A stretch of DNA of 64,000 nt. It comes from Kryptolebias marmoratus (lineage: Eukaryota > Chordata > Actinopteri > Cyprinodontiformes > Rivulidae). The stretch spans positions 13,904,555 to 13,968,554 of the forward strand of contig NC_051431.1 of NCBI RefSeq assembly GCF_001649575.2. The letters are read 5' to 3'. The notes under the pieces are model-generated. The model had not been told where the DNA came from. It ran no database searches and saw only the letters and a program-made list of their open reading frames with translations. A program made the translations under genes and the position numbers. Within the stretch, counting starts at the first letter, position 1. Each line of letters opens with the position of its first letter. Positions 26,301 to 40,445 of this stretch are shown in pieces.

Positions 26301-29300
26301 AGTTGTTCCAAATAGCAGCAATGCCCCCCCACCCCCACCTCCCGTTCTTGGCCCGGCTCGCTGTTAGATCGTCAATCTGCTAAGAATTAACAGTTTTCAT
26401 AAATACAGCGTCTCATGCAAATGCTTTTTTATAAACTTTTACATCACTATCAATTTTGCATTACGCCAATATTTTTTATATTAATTTCTATGTATATTAG
26501 ATTGCAAATAGCAGCAGCTAGCTTTAGCACTTCCTGTGCACACTGGAGCAGGAGTATCATTATGTTTCTGCCAGAATAACTGTGCTACAGTATGTAAAGG
26601 TTTCACGTGAACCACTGTAAAATCAGAGCTGTTTTAAGTCTCGGCTTCACTCGGTCTAGCCGTTAGCTCGTCAATAGGGGTCCGAATTCAATTATACCTC
26701 TCCAAGCTGAGGTCATTCAGTTATATGAATTGGTTCTAAGCTTCCCATTTCAACTGCTACCCTTTCGGAGTTAAAAACAAGAACTGTCTGAAAGGCAAAC
26801 TATGAAAAAGAATCCATCCAATAAGTCATTTTCCAGAATAGATCCTTCTTAAATCTCATATCACAAGCGAGAAGAATAAACAGACTTCCTCTGAGGCGAT
26901 GGAAACATCTCGTCATATTGTCCACCAGCGAGGGAGAAGCAGAGACAGAAAAACACAAGACAGCATCCTGTAATGGGAGTCAGCCGACTCTGAGTGCATT
27001 TCTACATCAGCTCCCACTAACAGTCCCAGATATGTTTGTGTTTGTAGGTGTTTTCATTTATTATTATTATTATTTGCATCTGCAAAATCTGATCATGACA
27101 CTAGTTTTGCTGCAGGGAAGCTGAATATTTGATTTTCTGGCCTTAAATGCCTACTTTTTAAACACTAGAAGCCTTCTCTGAAGACGCCAAAAAGGTAGAA
27201 AATAATCCTATAGCTCAAACCTAATAATTACATTTAGGTTTCTTTTTTCTTTTGTTTAGTTTTCCTGAGGTCTGACAGGTTGTGCTGAATTTCTCAATGT
27301 AAATAAATACAACCTGAACACGAACATAGGAGCTTTACTTTTTGGCAGCTGAACTTTTTCACTTAACTTTATATATAAATATAGAACTTCAGGAGATACT
27401 ATAATCAATATAATATATTATTTATAGTACCACAAATCTGCTTCCTGTAGTTAATTTGACTTGAGTATTTGAAGCAGGCGGCACAAAGTGGCCGGTCTTA
27501 CCTGGGGCTTTGGGAATGGTGGTTGTGGTGGTTGCTGGTGTGGTGGTGTGTATAGCTGAAAACAGGTAGAAGGCACAAACAGGAGCACAGCAGATGTTAC
27601 AACATCGAGGGAGAGGAGGGGGAGGGGGGGGGGAGGTTCACGTTAAACAGCCGAACAGCTTCACGGTGCCTTGTTTGGAACAAGAGCACACGGTGAGGTG
27701 TTCCAAATCACGGGCAACATGTTTACAACATGTCACTGAGCTTCGGACCGAGTGGAAACAAACAGACGACACAGATGAGAGGGGGGGGCGGACAGGAGGA
27801 GAAGAACACACACAGAGAGGCGTACGAGTATAAACCCGAGGACGAGCCAACAGACAGATAAGCAAGCAGCAGCAGCAGCTACTCACGGATTTTGGCTTTG
27901 ATGTTGAACGTCACCCCGTCGGTGCCCAATTCGTTTGAAGCGTTGCAGAAAACGGAGGAATCCGAATCGACTGGAACACTGACCACGCTCTTAGCGCCGA
28001 CCTCGGTCTCTGTTTCGGAGGCTGCTTTGATGAGCTGCCACAAACACACAGGCACAGAAGTCAGCAAACGGGTCTGATTTAAGGAAAAGATTCTTTTAGA
28101 CCCATCAGACTTCCACTTCCTTGAACACACACACACACACTTTCTCCACTTCCTTGTACTGTAGTAATAAAGAAGTCAGATTCTTTTTTTTTTCATTTGT
28201 CATTCATATTAGAACAAAGTATTGGCATAATAAGGCCTAAATATGGTTACAAAATGATCCATCAGTGGTCAAGAAAATTTATTCATGCATATCAAAACTA
28301 GTACAATCAGCACCACCTGAAAACCCCAAACAAGACCTGATTGTCACCATTTAGAGTCTGGAGCAGGGGTCTCCAATCCTGGTCCCCGAGGGCCACTATC
28401 CTGCATGTGTTACTTGTTTCCCTGCTCCAACACACCTGATTCAGTGGTTAAATCACCTCTTCATGTTCTGCAGAAGCCTGTTAATCACCCATTGCTCCAA
28501 CACACCTGATTTGAATCAGAGGAACAAGTAAAACACGCAGGATAGTGGCCCTCGAGGACCAGGATTGGAGACCACTGGTGTGGAGCGTCAGCCTTTTTTC
28601 TGCAAAACGTTCTTTGCCTAATTAGAACCCATTTCATAAGAGGGAGATGCAGCCAACAAACGATGAGAGGAGCTAAAACACATTATTATTTTTTATCAAA
28701 CTTTTCTTTACGTTTCTGTCCATCCAGCTTTAATCAGGACTATGAGCCTAAAATATATCAACATCCAAATGTGAACACTATTACAGAATCGAGGGACTGG
28801 TCACCTATTTAAAGTATATCATCTCAAAAAATTTAATCTTACTTCAGTCAATAAAGGAGACAGCTAATGAACCTTAGCAAATACTAAAATGGTTGTAAGT
28901 CAGTCGTTCTTACAGATACTGACCTAAACTTTTCTGTGGTAGGAGCTGACAGTTACTCACAACATATACTCAGAGGATAATAGATTACATGACATCTTTC
29001 TTTTAAACGTTGGCATGCAAGGGATTGGGTGGTACACTTTCCTTCAAGGAATGCTGCTTTTGTTATCCATGCATAAAGTGCATACAAAATGCCTTAAGTC
29101 CAGTTAAGGTTGGACAGGCTGAGAAGAGGTAAAGAAAGATTCAGAGATGATTCTTTCAACACATACGTAGTAAAGTTGACTTTGTTCTCTGAGAATATCT
29201 TTGCTGGGCTGCGAGCTGTTTGGTTCCTGAATGGACTAAAGGAGGACAGTGATCTTGAGCCATTTGTTTTATTATTCTGTACTTTTATATATTTTGCTTC

Positions 29301-30763
29301 ACTCTCAAACGTGGAAGGTCCAAAGCTGCCCTCTTCAAACAAAAAACACCCTCATAAGTTGTGAATAAACTGAACCCATAGGTGGGGCTCTGCTGTTACA
29401 GTGCATGAAGGTCAGTCACTGGCCTACAGGGACGTCTCGCTTGGCCGTAAATGTCAAAGTAACATCCTCCTGGATGCCAGGACCCATGGTTTCCCAGCAT
29501 AGCATTGGCTGGAAGATGATCCACACAGTGCCAATGGTTTTAATGCAGAGGCTGACTCCAACAGAAAAGTTTGATATCAGATGGCTTTTCTCCTAATGGA
29601 CTTCATAACTGAAGACTCCAGGAGTCCGTTAAGTAGATAAATGAAATAACTGTGTTGACGTTTTTGAGTTGAAGCTGAGCCAAAAAAAAAAAAAAACTAA
29701 AACAACTCTGAGCCTTTCCTCAGCAGTACCTTCCCATCAGAGGTGCTCCAGGTGATTCTGGGAGTGGGGTAGCCTCTGACATGGCAGCTCAGGTCGACAG
29801 TCTTCTCAAAAGTCTCGATCTCATTTAAAGCTTCCTCTTTTATTTCCGGTGGTCCTGCAGAAAGAGAAACAGGAAGTGAGGGCTTTGAACTTCCCAGATT
29901 CCAGTTCAGTCACATAAAAAAAAGAAAAAACTCCAGCCTTCTAAATGACTAGAAAATGTCCGCCGTCTAACTTACCTTTGACGTGAACGCGCAGCGAGCT
30001 GCTGGTTTCCATTCCTTTTATCTCGGGAACAGACACCATGCAAACATACGTCCCTGCGCTGTCAAAGGTTGCGTCCTTCAGCGTTAAACTGTGGCCTTTT
30101 CCAACTTTTTGTCCGTTCTGCACACCGGGAAACAAACACACTTACTGACATAAACATTTGCCTGCAATAAAAGGTTACAGTAACACTTGTTTTTAATGAA
30201 TGAGACTTCTACTTTTATGAATAAAAGATGATTATCATCAATCAGCTTGATGGTGTGAGATGGCAGGCTTCTGTGCGTGGGAGTTTGCTGCTGTTTGTAT
30301 ATCTGCACCACGCTAATGTGCCTAACCTTAAACCAGGTTGTCTCAGTGGGGAGAGAAGAGAGGGCATTGCAGGTGATCGTTATGTCTTTCCCGTGGTCCC
30401 CCACAGCTTCTGAAGGTGTTAAAACAACAGGATCGAGGTCTATGCAAACGGAGAAACAAGCACGAAGAGTCAAAAAACAAGGAGAGAGGTGACGGTCTGT
30501 TTGTTGCCATGGTTACAGATGACATTAAAGTGAGGTCCTCACAATTGATGAACACTGTGGTGTTGTCTGAGAGCTCTTCAAAAGTATCCATGTCTGTCTG
30601 CGTACACTGATAAGTTCCACTGTGCAGACGGGTAACATTCTCCAGCACCAGCGTATCCACGTCCCATCCTGCTTCACTCTACAAAACCCAACAATAATGT
30701 TAGCAAATGTGACCCTGTGATCAATCAGATGTCATTTAGATGTTTAAAGCAAACAGAAACAAA

Positions 30764-30799
<36 letters not shown>

Positions 30800-33700
30800 T
30801 TTGAAGCCAAAGCTACACATGGTACAGAAAATGGTTTTGTCAGTGCAAAGACAGGTTTCTCTTACTTTTGTGTGCCTGATGCTGAACATGGAAGGAGAAT
30901 TCCCGTTGCCTCTGCAGTGAAGCTCAACCGAATCGCCCTCTTTGATTTTACCCTTTGGGGACTCGACCCAAATGTTTACAGCAGTGGAGGGATCTGAAGC
31001 AGAAACAAGGAGGTCAATTATGGACAATTAAAAGATCTTCTGGTTAAACTGGGCTCACTGACTGACACATATGGGAAATAAGAAAGGGACTGGTGCTGAG
31101 CTAACGGGACAGCTAAATGCATTATTTTCTTCTTCCTCCTCTTTTATTCCTCTAATATATCATGAAACCTTTACTCCTTTTCTTGCACCATATTATTAAT
31201 GTCGGTGCAGACAAATAAATGTGCAAATTTAGAAATCTATTGTATGTTTTTTATATCTGTAGTAGCACAGAAAAATGAAAGGGCCAGCTATTTAACATTG
31301 TCAAAAGTACTATTTTCTTTAGACTCTGTTTAGAAAAAGTCCAGGCCCTTAAAAAAAGAAAAGAAAAAAGCATTTGGAAGATGATTACATTAACCATCCT
31401 CTTATCACCATAACTCACGAGGAAGCTTAAACTAATGAGATTAATGGAGATATGAAAGTGGAGTCTGTTTTGTTGCAAATCTGTCAAGACAAGAGCTATC
31501 AAAATAAGTTTAGAGTGTTCTTTGGTCTGCCTTCAATAAAAACAAAGGCTTCAGCTTTTAATTAACTGAAATTATGGGGGATTTTTTTCTTTTTCTTTTT
31601 AAACCACAAGTGAATATTGTTTTCCAAACTGAAATGCTTTGCAAAGCTTCCAGCATGGAGCTTTGACCACCATTAAGCTGTTGCAAAATTAATTCTTTCA
31701 GAACAAAATTTATGCTAGATTTCAACTGCTTTGCAAACAAACAAACAAAAAAGACAGACAGTTGTAAACTTCAGACTTTGAAAGAACTCACACAAGACAG
31801 TGATGTTGATTGGTGGGGTTTCCATCATCTTGGCAATTCCGGGAACAAAGTAGGTGGCTTCGCAATAGAACAAAGCATTTTTGTCCTCCTTCTCCACCTT
31901 CAGCTTCAGCTCGCTGCTCACCAAGTACAGACCGCTCGACTGGGTGACACTGGATTTCACATCCACAACTGGAAAAACCATCGGCAAAGGTGACGCGCCA
32001 TGGCAAAAGCCCAACACTAAATTCATCTTCAGACTGGCAAATTCATGCCTGAAGAACAGGTTTGTTTTGTTTTGTTTTTTTAAATGCATGCATACTGTTT
32101 TTGGGCAGGATCATATTTTTCTAAAATGCTTCGTTTTAGCACAGTAGAATTTTTTTCTACATGGTACAGTGGATAAGTTGAGGGAAAATACTTTTAAATG
32201 TGCGTGCAACAGCTGAAAAAGGGTTATATGTCACAAAAGTAGACATCAAATCAATCACAAGTTGGACTGTGCAGCTCAGTGCAGATGCTGCTTTTGTTCT
32301 GGCTCACCGTTTGGAGTGCTGCGCAGCGGGTTGTTGTTCTTGTACCACGTGATGTTCGGTTTGGGGTATCCGTTTTTCACCTCACAAGTGCCAATCTAAG
32401 CAAAAGGGAGAGTCGGAGAATTCAACTTGACCTGATATTCTGTCAGCGCTTTCCCATCCTTGCTTTTAAAGACTTGCTTACCAGCGATAAGTCGGCCTCG
32501 TTGACTGAGATGCCAGTCTGGGCACCCCTGATGGTCGGAGGCTTAGGTTTTGCTGTAGTAAAAGTTTTTAAAAAAAGTGACTCAACATAAATTAAGAGGA
32601 TGTTTTTTTGTTTATTTTGGATCTTTTGTGTGTTCTGGCATGTGGTTATTTGAGGTAATAACAGAAAAATACTGTAAAAGTGGTAAAATCCATCAAAATA
32701 AAGGCATAAACAGGATTTTTATTGCTTCATAAAACAAAAGCACACAGACTACTTACAGATGCAGATAAATTAGTTGGTACAGCTCATTGAAACAACTCTT
32801 CATTTCTGGTAAAGTGATTAAACAATTGTCTAATGTGTATCTTGATGTGATTAGTGTGTTACAGAGTAAACAGAAAATGTGAAAAGAGATGATTTGTTTA
32901 TTTTGTGTGCTAAAATAATGTGGACAGATATGTTGAAACCCCTAAAGAGACTATTAATCCTTTCACTGTAGTCATGTTTTAAGTGTTTGACCTCAGTTAT
33001 TTTCACTTTCCCTCAGCCATTCAGCCTATTTAAAAGGAAGGGTAGTTGGGCATCATTGTGTGCACCACTCAGAGGTGAGAGCTATCTGAGGAGCTTGGAA
33101 AGGTTAAAGCTAAAGACTACAGGGCCATCTCCGAGCAGCTTCGGGTTCCCCTGACCACGGCTGACAATATTGTTAAACAGTATAAGGTTCATGGGACTGT
33201 AGCCAACCTCCCAGGACATGGACGCAAGAATAAAATGCAACCCCATGTTGTTCAGACGAAAAATGGGGATGGTAGAAAAAGAGCCATGGAAACCATCCAA
33301 AAACACTGAAGCCAAACTCAAAAGTCAAAGTATGTCACTTATTGATCACACCATTCCTTTAATTTTGAGTTATAATGGGCGTCAATGAAAGAAAACCCAG
33401 GAGGGCTCCACTATGGACAGAAAAGCACCAAAAGCCAGACATGAATTTGTCAAAACGCTTGCCGGCAAGCCCCAAAGTCTCTGGGCCTGGCTCATGAGAC
33501 AAATCTGGAGGGGTTTTTTTTAGCCAGTCGCATTAGTTGGAATTTCATGATTCTTGTGGAAGGGTACCAACATATTTATCTGCATGTGTATTGTTACTGT
33601 TAATCTCCCGTCGCTTGTGTCAGACTGCAGTAAATCTCACCAAACACCCTCAGCTTCGTCTTTCCCTTCATGTCTTCTGTTAAACCTTTAACCAGACAGA

Positions 33701-36700
33701 TGAACTCCACATTGTCTTCCACCTGCACGTCACTGATAGTCAAGACCACCTCTCCAACGGTGACATTCACGCTGATCCGGTTTGAGTACGGAGTGTTCTT
33801 GGTCGCATCTCTCTTGATGCTGTCGTAGTGGTAGATTTCCTGCTCGCCTCCAGAACGTGTCACCTACAGGTTCGCACACATCAGAACATCACATTCACAC
33901 AGAGAGCGCACGATTCTGTTTGTGTTCGCGAGGCTTGATGAAACTCACATAAAACCACTTTATGATGGTGCCACCGATGCCGTCTTCTGATGTATACATG
34001 CAGGTGATCTGAGCCGTTTCTCCCAGGTACACCTCCACTTTGTCCTTCATGTTTACCTCCACAGCAGCCCAGGCTGAAAGACAGAAAGAGAACAAGGTGG
34101 AATTGTTTTACTTCTGTGCTTTTGTCTATATTCAGCTCTGAAAGAAATATTAGTGTTTAATGCACTAAATGATGTTTTATTTAAAATTCTGCCAAACCTA
34201 AAAGTAAAGAAATAATATTGCTTATTATTATTGAAGGAAAGTTGCAATCTCACCCCTTCATAAGGAGGTGATAATATGATATATGTTGATTTTTAACTAC
34301 TATCGTACTGTTGCACTCTTTCCATTTTCCTCAAACATGAACACCTTAGGCAAGTTTGGAATCTCCAGTTAACCCAACATGCATGTTTATGGAGCGTGGG
34401 GGGAAACCAGAGTACACAGAAAAAGGAAAAAAACACTCATACACAGATAGAACATGAAACTCTAACTGGAAAGTTCCCAACAGATTCAAACCAGGACCTT
34501 CATGCTTTGAGGCAAAAGTCTGATCACTACTTCACCAAGCATGTCATAATTTCTAGCATTTTTGGGTTTGTTCTTAGTTTGGGTTTGGGTTCTTGTTTTT
34601 CCTGCTTTCTTCAGTTTTGTTTTTTCCTTTTGAGTTTTATTTTATACTTTTGGTTTTGTTCTCATGTTCTGTCTGTCTCTGCCTCTTGGTTCTGTCCTCA
34701 TGGTCTTTGTTTGTCATTATCCTCTCTCTGCCCTCAGTCTACTCCTGCTTTCTGCCTCACCCATCTCCACCTGTTGTCAATCTTCGTTACTCACCTGTGC
34801 CCACTTCACCTGATTGTCCCCAGTGTTTAAAACTTGGTCTTCCTCTCCACCTCCCTGCCGATTCATTGTTATTTGTTAGATGTTTATGTTACTCACAGTG
34901 TTGCCTTGCCTTGTCTTGCCTTGCTTCGTCTCACCTTGGATTTCTGTTATAGTTAGTGTTGCTGCCACGTCAGCCTTTTGTTTTCTACTTTTGTTATTTT
35001 ATTAAATCAGTTTTTGTTTTTGAAAAGTTGAGTCTGCGTCTTGGGTTCGCCACGCTCACACCGCATTCTGACAAAGCAGCCATAAGTGTTAAATGATGAT
35101 TTTTACAACCTTATTTCACCCAAAATTACCAGTCCTCCTCCTAACACACTCAAAAAAAACCCATACAACTCCATCCTTATGGCCTGCTACACCCTTTTTC
35201 CCCTCCAAACTACTGCATCCAGAACAAACAAAAGCTGACTATAAAAGAAAAGAGACACTGATTCAGGTTTTTTCGTGGACAAACTTTGTAATAGAAATAA
35301 CTTTTGCAAATGACTTCACTCATTCCTGTGCTAAGAATTTCCCCATTTCTAATTGCTAAGCACATTCAGAGTTGAATTTTCTGTATTAACAACTCGTGAG
35401 AATAATTTTTATTAGGACCTGAGTTAAGTTCTGAGACACTGAGCATCTCCAATGAGGCCCTGGAGGTTTATTGAAAAAAAAAAAAAAAAAACAAAGACAG
35501 ACAGAAGAAAGCCATGTTGGGTCAAAGGGAAGACAGAGATGCTATGACAGGAATGAGAAGCCCACCCATGGCCACATTAATGTGCTGCATTCCAACATGT
35601 CACCCTCACACAGGAAGAAAGACCCGATTTACAGGCAGCATAGAAGCCTCTCTGTTCCTTCATGATCTATCCATGAGGAACCAGTGGTTTTCCCCTTGAG
35701 GGTCTATCAAAGGGACACATCCTTCTGGTTTATTGGGGGGGACCCTCCGTTTTTACACTCTGCCCCGCAGGCTTTCAGTAGGATGTCGGGCAGAGACGAA
35801 GCCAGGAGGTCGTGAAGCAGCCGGACGTTTTGGTGTAAACCTCTCACAGCGCCGTGTCTCCAACTAAACAAACACCCCTCCTGTTTTCTCTTCTTGTCAT
35901 TGAACTCCTCCCTTTTTGCCTTTCTCCACCTGCCTCTCACTCTGCTCTGTGTTGCTGTTTACGTCTGACTAATGGAGCTGGACGGATGCTTTCCTGTTAT
36001 CCAATTAGGTTTCTACGACGCAGACATTTCCTGGCCATTAGCCGTAGAAGGACACCAACTCAGTTGAAGCATCCCATACCCCCCTCCCTCCACCTGGAAA
36101 CATAGAAAACCTGCAGTAATTACTTCAGACCGAACGTTTCAGAGACTTCTCCTTCATCCCGTCTGACAGCTGACAGCTACATCGCATCTCATTGGTAACG
36201 TGACCAGTATTTATCCCTACGATGCAGCCATCAGAGGCACCGCAGAGCCTCGGATTGATTTCTGATGATGAGAGAGAGCACAATCTGGGGGTTCATGCAC
36301 ATTGAATCAGAGTGAGAGAGAACAAAAGATGAACATCATCTCCCCTGACAGCAGCGACTCTCCAGTTTCACGAGCATCCATCAGCAAACAGTAACACATC
36401 CCATGAAGAGTGTGTTTCATTCAAAGATGACAGTTTCCTGTCCTGAATGGGGTGCTACCAACTTAGTAAGTCGGAAAAAGTCAACTTTTGGTTGTTTTGT
36501 TTTACTGACTTTGCGGTCATAAAGTTTGGTTTAAAAATTAGAGTAAAACCATCTCAGAGGCAATGACGACACAGAGAACAGAGCCTGTGGCAGATCAGGC
36601 CGATCCAGAGCTGTGACTCAGGTTTCACTAAAACAGACTTTGATCCAACTGTCAGACTTTTAAGTTTGTATCTGACGCACAATTTATTCAACGCCTGATT

Positions 36701-39700
36701 GTCTCGCTTAGCATAAAATCTCTGGAAATAAAGATTTATTTTAAACTGGTAAAAACAAAATGCAATGAATAACCTCTCTCCTTTTGATTGAGCAAGAAAC
36801 TAATGCCTCGCTGATAAATTTACCTAACAGTTACAAAGCATTTAAAATTACAATTTTTAAAACTTTAAAGTTTGAAAAAAAAAAGTTACAAGTGTTTAGT
36901 GAGCTTCTATTCCATACAAACATTTAAAAATGAAACAAACAGCATTTCTTGAAGGAATGCATATCGCCCGTCACCCTGCACGCCCAAGTTTTAAACAGGA
37001 ATCTTGCTACCCATCTGGCTTTGTTGGGGATGACTCTCAGCTACTACCGGGCCTAATTTTAGCAGCAGAAACAGGAGAATGTAAACAGTGGAAAACGAGG
37101 ACATGACTATCTTAAGACCAGAGCTTTAAGCACCGATCCCTTATTATTTGATTGCACTTAGTTTGTGTTGAGGAGGACTCTCAGCTACGACCACACCAAA
37201 TCATAGCTCAATATTAGTAAAAATGCCATTATATTGTTATTTTTGTGTCTATTAAGGCTGACTAGCAGTAGCAGCCATCTTGAATCAGGTGGACTCCACA
37301 TGATAACCGGTTGAGGACGAACTCCCACCAAGGCCACATGGTGATTTAAAAAAATAGCACAATCCAGATCATAATTTGGATCAAAATAAAAGAAAAAAAA
37401 AGAAAAAATGAAATTGAATCATTGTTTTTTGTGACAACCTCAACATTTCCTCCAAATCTGTTCATTGGTTTTTACCTGATCTTTGCTGACAGACAAACAA
37501 ACCAACGGACACAACTGGAAACAAAAGGGTCACATGTAGGAGCAGAGACAATTTTTTAACAAAGAGGTTACCTGTGACCTTGACCTTTGACCCCCACAAA
37601 GCTTGAAATCAACATCTTTGCCCCATGAGGTGACCAGCTGTGCAGTTTGACATTCCTACATGACACTGCTGCAGAGTTAGAGCACTAGGTCAACTGTGAA
37701 CTTGACCTCTGATTGGATCGCCACTGAAATCTAATCACTTCTTCCTTGTACTGTGTTTGACATTTCCTGAAAATTTTAGGGAAATCCGTACATACCTTTT
37801 TGAGTAAACTTGCACACAGACAGACGAAACAAACACACAAACTGACTCTACTGAAAACACAACCTCCTTGGCGCTATATAACGAGTACTTTCTGAGAGTT
37901 TTATTGAAATCGATTGAATCGATAGGTTTGTTTTGCACCACAAAATGATGTGCACTTAAAGATAGGACCCTCAGTGAGCACAGTCCTTAGAGGCAGAAGA
38001 TAAGAATCTGTACAGGAAGTCATTTCAAACACAATCTCAGCTCAGATTGATGACCTAAACAATCCGTTTCTGTCAGTGGAGAGCAAAGATAACACATCCT
38101 GCCAGGATCTGAACTTCTGTGGCAGCTTTCCGGCACCTTCAACACAAAACCTCCACCGACAGAATAAGAGGATCAGTATATTGTGGGGATTTTTAGATGT
38201 AACTGTTTACAGCACAGCACTCGTCCGTCTGACAGGTGGACAGATGAGAAGTGTCGTACGGAGCTCAAAAGATGAAATCTGTTGGGACTTTTTCCCTGTG
38301 ATGGTTTCAGCCATCTACCTGCCCCCCCCCCCCTCGCTCTATCCACCCGCCTGCTCTCTGGCATCAAGCCCAGACCACCGATGGGCGTCAATGAGGGAGA
38401 GAGGAGGACGTCCACCTTCAGCACATTAACTGCCATTCAAACCAGATTACCGTCCAGAGCTTGGATTGATGTGAAAAGGACGGTGGCTCAGGAGGGGGAA
38501 CGAGCTAACGAGGTTATTTCTTTCCTAATGTTTTTTTTGTTTGTTTTCTTTACTCGTCACAAATGGTGAGGACAAACATGTCCGGTGAGCTTACTGTCCC
38601 TCGAAATGTAAAAATTCAGCCAAGTGTCTCATTACAGTAATGTATTTCAGGAACAAATCAGTGAGTCGTGTCCAGTCCTGGGGATTAACAACCCACATTT
38701 ATGCATATGTTTTTGCAGATTTGTAATTGGTGTTAGCACAAACATCTGTTAAAAATGACAGTATATTTCAAATTAACTTGTTTTGTTTTCATTTAGAAGC
38801 TGCACAATCTGCAACTCTGGATTCAATTACAGATAGAATATAGTATTGTGAATATTTCAGAAACCCTCCAGGCGGCTCTGAAAACTCTCTGCTGCTGAGC
38901 TGTCTTATACAATGAAGCTGTGCTATTTGATTGTCTGAGTCTTTCCAAATTACTTTGTCTCCTAAATGTGTCACTTTTGAGCAGGGGCAACATCAATTTT
39001 ATTTATATTTTCTGAGCAAAGTCGAAGTCCCCTCCCATCGCTGTTGCTGCAATAGTTTTTATTTGTCACTTTGAATCCAAAAGTAAGACCCTGCTGACTT
39101 ACAGTCTAAGAATCGTGTTCACATAGAAATGAAGACCTTTATAACAAAGAGCATCGAGCACCTGAGTCCAGACTTTTACACAATCTGACACACTTGAATC
39201 AGGTTTTCCCCCTAGAGGCAGAAAAGAGGGTGATACCTAAACAAACACTTCGGGCCTTTTTTAAGGAGTAAGAAGTAAGAAGTAGGAGAGATGTCTGATT
39301 GGATATTTGGGTTTCAGTAAAACAGTAGGTTGAATCCACTTTGGCTTTTGCAATTAACATCTCATTCTGAGTATGTGGCTAAAGGCACGTATTCAGTATG
39401 TGCCCTTAGCCACATTTATCCAATGACCATTTGTTTGGATAAATGCACTGTATTTATGTTGCTCTTAGAGCTGATTTAGAATAGATAATAAACTGTCTAC
39501 AATTAGTGTAAAATGTCTTAATGTCACTGAGCATCTTTTGATTGCTTCACAGACTCTTAACTCAAACATAACTGCAACTTTACATCCTGTATGTTCTACA
39601 TATTTCCAGATTTTTAGTCAATAAAAGCTCAAGTCTGTGGTCTCATCACATCTCACTTCTAGAGAGGGTTGACCAAGCGGGGAGGAGGAACCTCACGCTC

Positions 39701-40382
39701 CATTTCCTTCATACGTCAGCAGATTGATTTGCAGATTCCTCACAGGTCTCTAGATGCTGATGAAATCATAGACAACCAGAAGACTAGCTCTAGGAAGAAG
39801 AAGGACATGGTACCTTAACGGGCAACATGCTGCGCCCACAAGCTATGATAAAGAGAGAGGTCGTAGCAGAACACTTTACAAGAGCAACAGTTGAGCTGAA
39901 AACTAGACAAAAGTATCATTTCATCAGCGGACAGGAGGACAGGAGGATGACTGACATTTCCAAGCACGAGTCCCACACAAACAGGCTGTAAGCTCAGACT
40001 CCAGTACGAAACCCAGCTTTATTACACAGTGGAACGCAAAGTAGGCGACACACTTCCCCGTACGCTGCAGCTCATTCACAGCTTTCCAAGTAACAGGTTT
40101 AGTGAATGAACAGCAGGCGCTCTGCTCGCCCTGAGAGGCAGACGGGAGTGACGGAGGAGGCGTTCATCACCGAGCGGGAGCAGGCGGTTTTGTTTGCATT
40201 ACTTATGTAATCAGTTTCTTCTACCAGAAGGTTGCATTTCAAGGTACTGCGTTAATATTTACATAGCAAGGATTCCCCTGCTTAGACTCCGTTTCGTTTA
40301 GCTCTGCAGAGCGTCAAAGTGGGGTCCGAGGCTCCAATGAGTTTTACAGACAAGGGAAGCAGAGCAGAGCTTTTCTTTCTGT

Positions 40383-40445
<63 letters not shown>

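Larger units (their letters stand above)
28035..29729 (-). other. mcam: mcam intron 11
   Basis: This 1.7 kb intron holds a complete hAT-like MITE (28364-28577) and a decayed Tc1-like transposase fragment on the minus strand (about 29400-29610). No extra Ig exon is visible. Confidence 0.75.

Noticed and set aside
34396..34952. Overlapping long open frames of 144 and 119 residues
   Set aside because: They lie in T-rich dispersed repeats and show no conserved motif.
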